From NCBI GenBank assembly GCA_029862885.1, contig JAOTWM010000004.1, positions 1 to 36,053 on the forward strand: a DNA stretch of 36,053 bases. The letters run 5' to 3'. The DNA is from Gammaproteobacteria bacterium (lineage in GTDB: Bacteria > Pseudomonadota > Gammaproteobacteria > Arenicellales > JAOTWM01). Positions within the stretch are counted from its first letter, which is position 1; each line of letters opens with the position of its first letter. The translations under genes were made by a program, and so were the position numbers. Under the pieces are notes generated by a model that worked only from the letters and a program-made list of their open reading frames with translations, was not told the origin of the DNA and made no database searches. Positions 19,999-29,008 of this stretch are shown piece by piece.

Positions 19999-20110
19999 GG
20001 GCCGCCGCACAGATTGCCCGATTCGAATTCCGGAAAAATCGGACGTGGTATTCGTCACAATCCTGCTTGATGTATAGCTACGGCTACTTAGCTCGATTTC
20101 CCCTGAACTC
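19999..20110. repeat. intergenic repeat copy 2 (related to 5836-5976)
   Basis: see copy 1; exact shared 17-mer CGATTTCCCCTGAACTC and near-exact GTATTCGTCAC block. Confidence 0.7.
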
Positions 20111-20226
20111 TGGCCCCTGCGCGAAGTTCCGAGTTCGTCGCGCCGGATGACGTCAATGTCCTGCGCGGTTTATGCGAATATCTCCGAATGATGTTGGACA
20201 TATACAGATGACGGCGAAATAACGAT

Positions 20227-20820
20227 ATGCGCCTAGTTATCCTCGATCGCGACGGCGTCATCAACCACGATTCCGACACCCACATAAAATCGCCGGACGA
20301 GTGGCGGCCCATTTCCGGCAGCCTGGAGGCCATCGCACGGCTGTGCCGCGCAGACTACAAAATTGTAATCGCTACCAATCAATCCGGGATCGCGCGCGGG
20401 CTGTTCAACATCGATACATTGAACCGAATTCATTCCCGCATGCTCGATCATATTCACAAGAAAGGTGGTGCCGTTGACGCGATCTTTATCTGCCCGCATG
20501 ACTCCGGCGACGGCTGCCACTGCCGCAAGCCTGAGCCCGGGATGCTACTGGACATCGCCAAGCGTCTAAAAACGACATTGCACGGGGTGCTGTTCGCCGG
20601 AGATTCGGTGACTGACTTGCACGCCGCGATCAATGCCGGAGCCCAACCCGTGCTGTTATTATCCGGCAAGAACGAGCTAGATCTTATTCCTGGACAACGG
20701 ATCACCTGCGACCCGGCACTCTGCGACGTACCGGTATTTCAGAATTTGGCGGCCTTCACCGACGCGCTTTTGGAAGGGCGCCTAAATACAAACACGGTTG
20801 CCCCTGAGCGCAGAAGCTAG
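20227..20820 (+). CDS. gmhB: D-glycero-beta-D-manno-heptose 1,7-bisphosphate 7-phosphatase
   Basis: 'LVILDRDGVINHDSD', 'YKIVIATNQSGIARGLF', 'CPHDSGDGCHCRKPEPGML' zinc motif. Confidence 0.95.
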   Translation: MRLVILDRDGVINHDSDTHIKSPDEWRPISGSLEAIARLCRADYKIVIATNQSGIARGLFNIDTLNRIHSRMLDHIHKKGGAVDAIFICPHDSGDGCHCRKPEPGMLLDIAKRLKTTLHGVLFAGDSVTDLHAAINAGAQPVLLLSGKNELDLIPGQRITCDPALCDVPVFQNLAAFTDALLEGRLNTNTVAPERRS

Positions 20821-20826
20821 CCGCAA

Positions 20827-21537
20827 ATGCGCACGCTTCGTTCACTGCTGTTTCTCATCGGTCAGTCAATCTCCGCTATCTTGTATTCACCAATTTCGAT
20901 GTTGGCGTTCCCGTTACCACCCCTGCTTCGCTCGCGTATCATTGGTGGTTGGGCCCACTTCGCAATCTGGTGGTTGAGGGTGACCTGTAATTTGTCGTTC
21001 ACTGTGCGCGGTCTTGAGAATCTCCCAGACCAACCCGCGGTGATATTGTCAAAGCATCAATCCGCCTGGGAAACTATCGCCTTTCAACTGATATTCCCGC
21101 CCCAAGCCTGGGTGCTGAAACGTGAGCTGCTGTGGATCCCGTTTTTTGGATGGGGTCTCGCCGCATCTCGGCCGATCTCCATCAATCGTTCTGCAGGAGC
21201 GCAAGCCTTATCACACTTGGTTCGCGAGGGTACCGAGCGACTTAACGAGGGCCGCTGGGTTGTGGTATTTCCGGAAGGTACACGGATGCCGCCCGGCGAA
21301 CATGGACGCTATAACCCCGGCGGCGCGATGTTAGCAGTGCGTAGCGGGGCGCCAATTGTACCGGTAGCCCATAACGCCGGAGAATTCTGGCCACGCCGTG
21401 GCTTCCTGAAGAAACCCGGCGTTGTTACGGTGGCGATCGGACCGCGTATTGATACCAAAGGCCGGCGTCCGAAATCGGTTAACAGCGAGGCAGAGGCGTG
21501 GATTAAAGAGACGATGCAGCGAATCGCTGGCCGCTAA
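20827..21537 (+). CDS. plsC: 1-acyl-sn-glycerol-3-phosphate acyltransferase
   Basis: 'VILSKHQSAWET' (HxxxxD-type variant HQSAWE), 'VVFPEGTRMPPGE'. Confidence 0.92.
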   Translation: MRTLRSLLFLIGQSISAILYSPISMLAFPLPPLLRSRIIGGWAHFAIWWLRVTCNLSFTVRGLENLPDQPAVILSKHQSAWETIAFQLIFPPQAWVLKRELLWIPFFGWGLAASRPISINRSAGAQALSHLVREGTERLNEGRWVVVFPEGTRMPPGEHGRYNPGGAMLAVRSGAPIVPVAHNAGEFWPRRGFLKKPGVVTVAIGPRIDTKGRRPKSVNSEAEAWIKETMQRIAGR

Positions 21538-21661
21538 GCGCAATCGCTAGGTTACGGGACTAGCCCCAAAGCGCGAGCGTGGCGTAATGACCGCGACACC
21601 GCGCCCGAGGGGTGGCTAGCAGATTCGATTCCCGAACAGATGTAACGACTGGATCGACCCT

Positions 21662-22981
21662 TTAGTTCGCCGGAAAATCCACTTGGATTTGAATACCGAG
21701 TATATCGACGCTATTGGACGCGTATTCTCCAACCAACGTATCGGTAAATAAGCCCGGTGCCGCGGATACCAAATTCACGGTGTTGTTAAGCTTCGCGTCG
21801 TCGGCTTCCAGATGCGCAAAACCGAAGTCGATACTGACGTTATCCGACGACCGATAGCTGGCGCCGACGGTAAACCAGTCGCGATCGCTGTCCGGTACAC
21901 GGGGGGTGCGATGTTGCGCGTCCGGCACTGGGCTCTCGTCGCGGGCCAACCCAAAACGCCAGGTCCATGGTGAGTTTTCGGGCTCATAGCTCAAGCCAAT
22001 ACTCAGCGTCAGCGAATCGTCCCAGCTTTCATCGGTTACCGAATCCGGCGCGCCATTGTCGAACATCACGCGCAGCTCGTCGAATCGGCTCCAATTAGTC
22101 CAGCGCGCCCCACCCAGCAACGACCAGCCCGAGGACAGCGGTATTAGACCATGTGCATAAACCGTTTCAGGCAAATCCACCGTGGCTTTCGCACCGAATC
22201 TGCCGTCCGCTGGCGTCCCGGAAATATCGAGGTTGCCCTCCACTTCCTGCTTAATCTTGGAACGGACCGATACGCCAAATCGAGCATCGTTTTCGGTCGA
22301 CACCATTACTCCCAAGTTGAAGCCGATCGAAGTGTCATCGCCTGTGATCGTGGCGCGACCGTCCGGTACGCCCAGTCCTAAGAACACGGCCTGCGACAAC
22401 GTCGCGTCGGCGAACTGAGCGCTGATACCGCCACCGATCGACACTTTGTCGTTTACGGCGAACGCCACAGCAGGATTCACATCAATCGTCTTCAGTTCTG
22501 ACTCCAGCGCATGATAGCGGCCGACCCAGGTCGAATCGTATTGCGTTTTTAGACCGAATGGGGCGGTGATACTGATCCCGTAGCGAACCGCGCCGCGCGC
22601 GGGAAACACATAGTAGAGATTCGGTACCGCCGCATCTTCACCGCCGTTATCGTCGATCCCGGAAGTTGGGATCGTGATGAATCCCGCGGGGCCCAGCAAA
22701 GTTTGCGTGGATCCTTGATTCTGGAACTTACTGTCGATGGACAGCAACGACAGCCCAGCCTGAAACCGGCGTTCATCATGTAACGCCATGCTGGCCGGGT
22801 TGTAAAACATGTCGGACAGATCGTCGCCGGCTACGCCGCTACCGGCAAATGCACGGCCGAGGCCGGTAACCGTCTGCTCACTGATTTGAAAACCAGCGCC
22901 GTATCCCGCGGTCGTGACCGCCATCAATGCAACGGTAGCAGTTACGGCAATTGAGTTGATTGTAGCTATATGCATTCGCAT
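21662..22981 (-). CDS. fadL: OmpP1/FadL-family outer membrane transporter
   Basis: signal peptide; 'GAGFQISEQTVTGLGRAFAGSGVAGDDLSDMFYNPASMA' NPA motif; beta-barrel tail. Confidence 0.92.
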   Translation of the reverse strand: MRMHIATINSIAVTATVALMAVTTAGYGAGFQISEQTVTGLGRAFAGSGVAGDDLSDMFYNPASMALHDERRFQAGLSLLSIDSKFQNQGSTQTLLGPAGFITIPTSGIDDNGGEDAAVPNLYYVFPARGAVRYGISITAPFGLKTQYDSTWVGRYHALESELKTIDVNPAVAFAVNDKVSIGGGISAQFADATLSQAVFLGLGVPDGRATITGDDTSIGFNLGVMVSTENDARFGVSVRSKIKQEVEGNLDISGTPADGRFGAKATVDLPETVYAHGLIPLSSGWSLLGGARWTNWSRFDELRVMFDNGAPDSVTDESWDDSLTLSIGLSYEPENSPWTWRFGLARDESPVPDAQHRTPRVPDSDRDWFTVGASYRSSDNVSIDFGFAHLEADDAKLNNTVNLVSAAPGLFTDTLVGEYASNSVDILGIQIQVDFPAN

Positions 22982-23125
22982 GGGCTTTTTCCTCCTGAGC
23001 CAAAAAGGGGCAACATATCGCCGACCATCGCTCCAGTATCGATCAGCGTCACTATTTCTATAAGACCTATCGGATAATATTTTTCAATAATTTACATCGT
23101 GACCGATATGTCCGCACCGGGAGCG

Positions 23126-23767
23126 CTACTCCACCTTATGGCACAAGGATTCGGTCGGGAACTCAAGTGTAGCGCCATTTACGGCCTGGATATAGATACC
23201 GTCTTCGCCGGCAACATAGGCAATATCGGTACCCGGTTCATCGCTATCGCCAATCACGCCAGTGTCGACATCCACCGCGAACCCCGGATTGAGGTGAACC
23301 CGGGGTAGACGGCGTGGCCCATAACCGTCCTTCACACGGCCGAACAAGACGGTGTCTTCGATGAGAAATGCGGGCGCCATGGCCTCATTCGCAGCAACGT
23401 TGTCCCAGGTAAACAGCATCTTGCCGTGGCTATTGCGGTTAGTCACGATGACCGCGATTCCCAGGCCTTCGCGACCGTTGTACAACAAAAACCGATTGGC
23501 ATCGATTTGGGCGAATTGCTCCTTGGTTAGTCGCTCCTGAATGGTCGCCACGAACCGATCCGGCTCCATTAAAAACTGCTTATTCATGAGATTCTCGTAT
23601 TCATCGTAGACGACGCTGCAATCGAAGTAGCCGGCTGTAGCGGGTACAATCATGATCGCCGTCAGCAACGTCGTGCCAACGGACGCGCGAGTAATCGCTG
23701 CAAGTGCACCGCCACACCTATGCGCAATATTCCTAATGCCGCCGATGTAACTGGTCGAATTAGTCAT
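23126..23767 (-). CDS. hypothetical secreted/membrane-anchored protein
   Basis: 213-aa ORF with one hydrophobic N-terminal segment; 4-bp overlap with rsmA; no recognised domain. Confidence 0.6.
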   Translation of the reverse strand: MTNSTSYIGGIRNIAHRCGGALAAITRASVGTTLLTAIMIVPATAGYFDCSVVYDEYENLMNKQFLMEPDRFVATIQERLTKEQFAQIDANRFLLYNGREGLGIAVIVTNRNSHGKMLFTWDNVAANEAMAPAFLIEDTVLFGRVKDGYGPRRLPRVHLNPGFAVDVDTGVIGDSDEPGTDIAYVAGEDGIYIQAVNGATLEFPTESLCHKVE

Positions 23768-24561
23768 GGTCTGGAGCGTATCGCGCTCAACGCGGCAAAT
23801 TGCTCGATACTGAGCTGATCGGCCCGCAGCCCTGAATCGATGCCTGCCGACTCAATTGCGCGCGCGTCAAGCAGCGGTTGCAGCGAATTACGGATGGTCT
23901 TGCGACGTTGCCCAAATCCGCGCCGCACCACATCGGCGAACTTGGCGCGGTCAGCAATGCCGTATGGGTCCCGAGCAAACGGCACGAGCTTCACGACTGT
24001 CGATTCCACCTTAGGTGGCGGCGTAAACGCGCCAGCACCGAGCGTTAGCACTTTCTCTACCGTGCACAAACTTCGAACCATTACCGTCAATCTGCCATAC
24101 TGTTTTGTTGCCGGCACCGCCGCGAGTCGTTCTGCGACTTCGCGTTGCAACATGAAATACATGTCCTCGATTATGGCATTAAATTCCAGAAAACGTAGCA
24201 ACAGCGGCGTCGAGATGTTGTAGGGCAAGTTGCCGATAATGCGTAACGGACCGGGATCCACCGCTACGTTAGAGAAGTCAAAAGCCAATGCGTCGGCCTC
24301 GTGTACGGTGAGCCGGTACGAATCCGAGTCGAATTCAGTCCGCAACCAAGCGGCGAGGTCACGGTCCAGTTCGACCGCGTGCAATTCAGGTACACGGCTG
24401 AGCAGTTCGCGAGTCAGGGCACCCCGGCCCGGCCCGATTTCAACGATATGTTGACCGGGGTGTGGCGAGAACGCATCCACGATTCGGCGAATCGCGGCCC
24501 GGTCGTGCAAAAAGTGCTGGCCAAAGCGTCGCCGCGCGGGCGCAAAATTTCGTGGCATCAA
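23764..24561 (-). CDS. rsmA: 16S rRNA (adenine1518/1519-N6) dimethyltransferase
   Basis: 'RRFGQHFLHDRAAIRRIVDAF', 'VEIGPGRGALT', 'IIGNLPYNISTPLL'. Confidence 0.97.
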   Translation of the reverse strand: MMPRNFAPARRRFGQHFLHDRAAIRRIVDAFSPHPGQHIVEIGPGRGALTRELLSRVPELHAVELDRDLAAWLRTEFDSDSYRLTVHEADALAFDFSNVAVDPGPLRIIGNLPYNISTPLLLRFLEFNAIIEDMYFMLQREVAERLAAVPATKQYGRLTVMVRSLCTVEKVLTLGAGAFTPPPKVESTVVKLVPFARDPYGIADRAKFADVVRRGFGQRRKTIRNSLQPLLDARAIESAGIDSGLRADQLSIEQFAALSAIRSRP

Positions 24562-24628
24562 GCTGTAACCGGCGATTTAGTTTAGACAGTTCGAAAATTG
24601 CGATGGTGGCAATTTCGACCGCGCGGGA

Positions 24629-25615
24629 CTACGCGGTGTGACGGTCACGAACCAGACGTTCCGCAAGCCGAAGGGCTGCATTTAAACTACCGAGTTCGAC
24701 CGCACCGCTAGCGGCCCGTTCCAACGCGGTGCCGTGATCGACAGAGGTGCGGATAATGGGTAAGCCGAGTGTAACATTGACGGCCTCGCCGAACCCTGCG
24801 TGCTTAATAACCGGCAATCCTTGGTCGTGGTACATGGCCAGTACGGCATCGGTTTTCTTCAACTCGGCGGCAACGAACGCGGTGTCGGCCGGCACTGGAC
24901 CCAACAGGCGCAATCCATCGCAGCGCAATTCGTCGAGCGCCGGAATCATGACCGCTAATTCCTCAGTACCGAGATGGCCCGATTCACCGGCGTGGGGATT
25001 GAGTCCACATACAGTGATGATCGGGTCGGGTTTCCCGAACCATTGTTTTAGATCGGATGCCAATACGCGAATAACTGCTCGCAGTAATGGCCGTGTGATC
25101 CGCGCGGCGACTTCCCGCAATGGTACGTGGGTCGTCGCTAATGCGACCCGTAGCTGACCCGACACCAACATCATGACCGCTTGTGGGGCTCCGGTACGCT
25201 GCGCCAAATACTCTGTATGGCCGGTAAATGGTATCGCCGCATCATTGATCACACCCTTATGGACCGGTGCTGTAACCATAGCGTCAAACTCCCCGGCTAC
25301 ACATCCATCCGCCGCGCGGTCTAGGGTTTGGAGCACGAATCCCGCATTATCGCAACACAGCTCGCCGGGCACAGAAGCAACCGACAGTGAGATCGGCTGC
25401 ACTTGCATTCGCCCCGGCCGATGCGGTGCGCCACTGAATTCATCGATCCGTAAAGACAGACCGAGCGCATGGGCGCGTTGCTCCAATAGTTCGGGATCGG
25501 TCACCGCCACCAGGCAGCTCTTCGCTGCATGCTGCGCGAGCATAACCAATAGATCGGGGCCGATACCCGCAGGTTCTCCGGCGGTCAACACCACAATCGG
25601 CTGCGCGCGGCTCAT
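24629..25615 (-). CDS. pdxA: 4-hydroxythreonine-4-phosphate dehydrogenase
   Basis: 'TAGEPAGIGPDL', 'FTGHTEYLAQRTG', 'AMYHDQGLPVIKHAGFGEAVNVTLGLPIIRTSVDHGTAL'. Confidence 0.96.
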   Translation of the reverse strand: MSRAQPIVVLTAGEPAGIGPDLLVMLAQHAAKSCLVAVTDPELLEQRAHALGLSLRIDEFSGAPHRPGRMQVQPISLSVASVPGELCCDNAGFVLQTLDRAADGCVAGEFDAMVTAPVHKGVINDAAIPFTGHTEYLAQRTGAPQAVMMLVSGQLRVALATTHVPLREVAARITRPLLRAVIRVLASDLKQWFGKPDPIITVCGLNPHAGESGHLGTEELAVMIPALDELRCDGLRLLGPVPADTAFVAAELKKTDAVLAMYHDQGLPVIKHAGFGEAVNVTLGLPIIRTSVDHGTALERAASGAVELGSLNAALRLAERLVRDRHTA

Positions 25616-26880
25616 TGTGTTGGCTCCAAACGCATTTCGTTCACGAGTAACTCGTGGTTCATATAGCGTACCTTGATTTCGTAGCGCTTATCAGTGCGAC
25701 GCCGCAAATACCCGCGATCAATCCATTCTTGGAACTGCGCGCGTGCGTCCTCACGTTCGGTGGCACCACCGATGCTTCGTGCCATGAAAAATAGAGCCAC
25801 CGCTGAATCCGGAAAAAGTAAATGGGCGTTCAATTGCACCGCCTGAAGTAACCCGAGAACATTGGACACCGTGACTCCCGGTTGACGTAGCAAATTAAGC
25901 CTGCCCTCGATCGCACCTTCGGATGTTTGCACGTCCAAAGCGGCGTGCAACTCTGGTTGGCCCGCGTCGAAAATTGCGATCAAAATCGGTATCAAACTCA
26001 TCGCGCTTTGTGGCATGGCCGGTAACGAATCCCGTGCGCTCGCAATCGCTGCACTGTCCAGACCCTTGATGTCCAAATCGAATATCGCCGGGCCATAGAA
26101 CTCGGGGTCGTGGTTGGCCACGATCCCCTCGGCTGCCGCTTGCAGCCGATATTCCAATAACCCCTTATTATCGGTGAGTCGGGACCGCAGTTCGAATTCG
26201 GTTATTGTAGTGCGGGCCGCGGTGACCGTGTCCCGCCACTGCAGTCGACCAATGTCGATCGCGGTGGCGGCTAATGGTATACCTTGTGGGGTTGGCGTTG
26301 ACTCAATCTCGAGAGCCAGTTTCTCGAGCTCGAGGCTACCACCCGGCGTCGCCAAGGCCGATTTTGGTAGCGGTAAGCGCAAGTGGACGGGGCCCTGTGG
26401 CGAGAATTCAAACCAGCCCGTGCTGGCAACGGTATCGAGCTGGCGTTGCGGATCAAGCGCCATCGTAGCGCTGGGCAGATCGATCTGACCTTGCGTCGTG
26501 CCATCCAATGCGACGCGTGCCGATATAACGATAGGCACAGATTCGTCCGACCCGCCGATTCGCAGGTCGCTAATCGCATCCACCATTCGCGGCGTGAATC
26601 CCGTATAGCTGCCGATTGCGCCAATTTGCGGAAACGGTCCATGTCCAAAGCGCTGTTGGAAATCGAGCAGTAGTCGTAATTGGGGTAACTCCAATACTGT
26701 ATGGGAGCGCGATTCGAGCCAGCCGCGCTGGAACTCGGCAGTAACCACGCGCAGTGCTTGCCGGTGTCGAATCTCGTCGATATATGCGTCGTAGTGGTTC
26801 TCGATTTCGCGCCCGAACCAATATGGCGTAACGGCGGCGATTACCACCATCACTACAACAGCCATAAATATTTTTCGCAT
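25612..26880 (-). CDS. DUF945 (YdgA-like) family protein
   Basis: 'GREIENHYDAYIDEI...VTAEFQRGWLESRSHTVLEL' typical DUF945 N-terminus; 4-bp overlap with pdxA. Confidence 0.85.
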   Translation of the reverse strand: MRKIFMAVVVMVVIAAVTPYWFGREIENHYDAYIDEIRHRQALRVVTAEFQRGWLESRSHTVLELPQLRLLLDFQQRFGHGPFPQIGAIGSYTGFTPRMVDAISDLRIGGSDESVPIVISARVALDGTTQGQIDLPSATMALDPQRQLDTVASTGWFEFSPQGPVHLRLPLPKSALATPGGSLELEKLALEIESTPTPQGIPLAATAIDIGRLQWRDTVTAARTTITEFELRSRLTDNKGLLEYRLQAAAEGIVANHDPEFYGPAIFDLDIKGLDSAAIASARDSLPAMPQSAMSLIPILIAIFDAGQPELHAALDVQTSEGAIEGRLNLLRQPGVTVSNVLGLLQAVQLNAHLLFPDSAVALFFMARSIGGATEREDARAQFQEWIDRGYLRRRTDKRYEIKVRYMNHELLVNEMRLEPTQ

Positions 26881-26981
26881 CGCTACGCAGAGACTAACCG
26901 TCGGCCGTGTAGTGCCTGCAGCACATATGCGTCAACGACTACGCCAGCATGGTAGCCGTGCCGCGTTTCGTCGTCGCAGGG

Positions 26982-27224
26982 TTAAATGCCGAGCGACTTA
27001 TGGATACCATCCCAATACGGTTTGTTGGAGGAATGTTTGCAACCGCATAACGCAAGTGTCGTAGACTCCGGGGTTTCCAACTCGATCGGCGTGAAGTCGG
27101 TGCCTTTATGGGAGCCGTCGCAAAATGGTCGCTTGTTGGAGCGCCCGCATTGACGCCACTAAAAAGTCCCGGGATCGAGAGTCGTCGGATACGGATTTTT
27201 CTGCACAATCGCGGGGTCGGACAT
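26982..27224 (-). pseudogene. dual CDGSH iron-sulfur domain protein, disrupted
   Basis: MSDPAIVQKNPYPTTLDPGTF*WRQCGRSNKRPFCDGSHKGTDFTPIELETPESTTLALCGCKHSSNKPYWDGIHKSLGI*; amber codon at 27161-27159; intact SD AAGGAGA upstream of ATG. Confidence 0.88.
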
Positions 27225-27359
27225 CGATCTCTCCTTGGATCCTGACGGAGTCAAAATATGAACGCATCATACCGGCCAACGATACGCATGGGTAGCTCGA
27301 GTTGGCAGTGTCTCTGCCGCGCTGTGCAGGAATTGACGCGGGGCGAGAAAACATCATGT

Positions 27360-27388
27360 CCGGTCGTGGCTAGCCCGGTCGTGGCTAG
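27360..27388. repeat. 15-bp tandem duplication at the 3' end of phaB1
   Basis: CCGGTCGTGGCTAG C CCGGTCGTGGCTAG. Confidence 0.8.
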
Positions 27389-28131
27389 AATGACATGTAC
27401 ATACCGCCATTTACCGGAATGTTAGCCCCGGTTATATAGCTCGTTTCGACGCTGCACAAAAAACCCACCACGTGGGCAATTTGGTGCGGCTGACCCATGT
27501 CCCCGCAGGGGATGCCTTGCACGATCTCATTTCGAATCTGTTTTGGAACAGCCATGGTCATTTCGGTTTGAATGTACCCCGGAGAGACGGTGTTCACCGT
27601 AATTCCGTTACGCGCAACTTCTTGGGCCAGAGCCATTGTGAATCCATGCATGCCGGCTTTCGCGGCGGAATAGTTGGTTTGCCCGAATTGTCCACGTTGC
27701 CCGTTCACCGAGGAGATGTTAATGATTCGGCCAAAGCCACGACTCGACATACTCTCGATGACCTGCCGCGTCACGTTGAATACGCTGCTAAGATTGGTAT
27801 CAATAACGGCTTGCCATTGTTCGTGTTCCATATTGCGCAGGGTTTTATCCTTGGTGATACCGGCGCAATTCACGAGGATATCGACCGCGCCGATGCGGGA
27901 TTCGATGCTTCGGACCATGGTCTGGCTGGAGTCGAAACAGGCGACATCACCGGCCTCGATTTCGACCTGGCACTCATCCGCCAACAGGCGTTCCTGCCAA
28001 GCCTTGGCGGACTCCGTATCGCCCGGCAGATAGCCGGCCACGACGCGGTAGCCCTGGCTGCTCAGTTGCTGACAAATCGCGGTACCAATTCCACCCGTAC
28101 CGCCTGTTACCAATGCAATCTGTGGTGGCAT
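27385..28131 (-). CDS. phaB: acetoacetyl-CoA reductase (SDR family), copy 1
   Basis: 'ALVTGGTGGIGTAIC', 'INISSVNGQRGQFGQTNYSAAKAGMHGFT'; start at MPPQIAL with GGGGG SD (ORF opens at 28164). Confidence 0.93.
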   Translation of the reverse strand: MPPQIALVTGGTGGIGTAICQQLSSQGYRVVAGYLPGDTESAKAWQERLLADECQVEIEAGDVACFDSSQTMVRSIESRIGAVDILVNCAGITKDKTLRNMEHEQWQAVIDTNLSSVFNVTRQVIESMSSRGFGRIINISSVNGQRGQFGQTNYSAAKAGMHGFTMALAQEVARNGITVNTVSPGYIQTEMTMAVPKQIRNEIVQGIPCGDMGQPHQIAHVVGFLCSVETSYITGANIPVNGGMYMSF

Positions 28132-28147
28132 ATATAGTCCCCCGCTT

Positions 28148-28180
28148 ATGGTGCACTGCATCAATGATGCGGTGCACCAT
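28148..28180. promoter_or_regulatory. 33-bp near-perfect palindrome upstream of phaB1, candidate operator
   Basis: ATGGTGCACTGCATCA-A-TGATGCGGTGCACCAT; 15 of 16 pairs match. Confidence 0.65.
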
Positions 28181-28281
28181 AGTGCAGGCCGAGTCCGGCT
28201 GTCAATGTGGCCCGTGAGGTCGCCATGCGGGAGGATGCAAGACGCGGCATCGCGGTCACGGCAGGATGCGCCGACAACAGT

Positions 28282-28776
28282 CTACTCCGGGTCTTCGGGC
28301 GCCTTATCGGTGGACCCGGAATTCGGCGCCTCTCCGGCACCCATGAATGCACGTTGTGCGTCCTGCCAGATCTCAAGGTTACGCCGAGTAATTTCCGCGA
28401 AGGTAGTGATCGCGTCGCCACTGGCCATCTTGCCCAGTTGCGACCGGTACAGCTCTTGCTGTTGCCCGAACATCTCCAGGCTTTTAGATAAGTAACTCGT
28501 GAATAGATCTTGGGTCGAACCGCCGTAAGAGCGGATGAGATGGGTGAGTATATCGGTTGTGAACAGCGGCCGGCCTTCGGCCTCTTGCTCGGCAATTATT
28601 TGCAGTAACACCGTACGGGTGATGTCGGTACTCGTGCTGGCATCGCGAACTTCGAAATCATCGCCATCCAATACTAATTTACGGAGATCGCCAAGAGTGA
28701 TATATCGGCTCAATTCGGTGTCGTACAATCGCCGATTGGGATATTTTTTGATGACGCGTGGATCAGGCATGGACAT
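28282..28776 (-). CDS. phaR: polyhydroxyalkanoate synthesis repressor PhaR
   Basis: 'VIKKYPNRRLYDTELSRYITLGDLRKLVLDGDDFEVRDASTSTDITRTVLLQII' signature. Confidence 0.97.
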   Translation of the reverse strand: MSMPDPRVIKKYPNRRLYDTELSRYITLGDLRKLVLDGDDFEVRDASTSTDITRTVLLQIIAEQEAEGRPLFTTDILTHLIRSYGGSTQDLFTSYLSKSLEMFGQQQELYRSQLGKMASGDAITTFAEITRRNLEIWQDAQRAFMGAGEAPNSGSTDKAPEDPE

Positions 28777-29008
28777 TCGCGCTGACGTGGCTTCCGTACG
28801 TCGGCACCGCTAATTTGTGAACCGCTGAATAAGTCATGGCCGATCGACTAGAGTCCAAATTAATCAATCTCGGCGTCGCGCACATGAAAGCAGGCGAGAG
28901 GGGCGCGCAGGAACGAAGTCTTGGCAGAATTTGCAACCCTACCGTGCCCTTGATCGCGGCCATTTTGATTCTCAACTTGATTCGCCCATGCTTACTCTAA
29001 GGACTCCA

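Noticed and set aside
19633-20058. 141-aa minus-strand ORF spanning the MazG-like gene and repeat copy 2
   Set aside because: Antisense to the MazG-like gene; the repeat has frame-breaking indels relative to copy 1
21538-21661. tRNA-like T-loop sequence (GATTCGATTCCCGAAC) after plsC
   Set aside because: Flanking bases do not form a T-stem and no acceptor or anticodon arm could be built
24580-24632. CGAAAATTGC/GCAATTTCG inverted repeat between rsmA and pdxA
   Set aside because: Short bulged stem without a T-tract; insufficient for a terminator or operator call
26982-27224. Pyrrolysine or amber-suppression read-through of the CDGSH gene
   Set aside because: TAG terminates other confident genes here and additional ligand residues are lost, so decay is simpler than recoding
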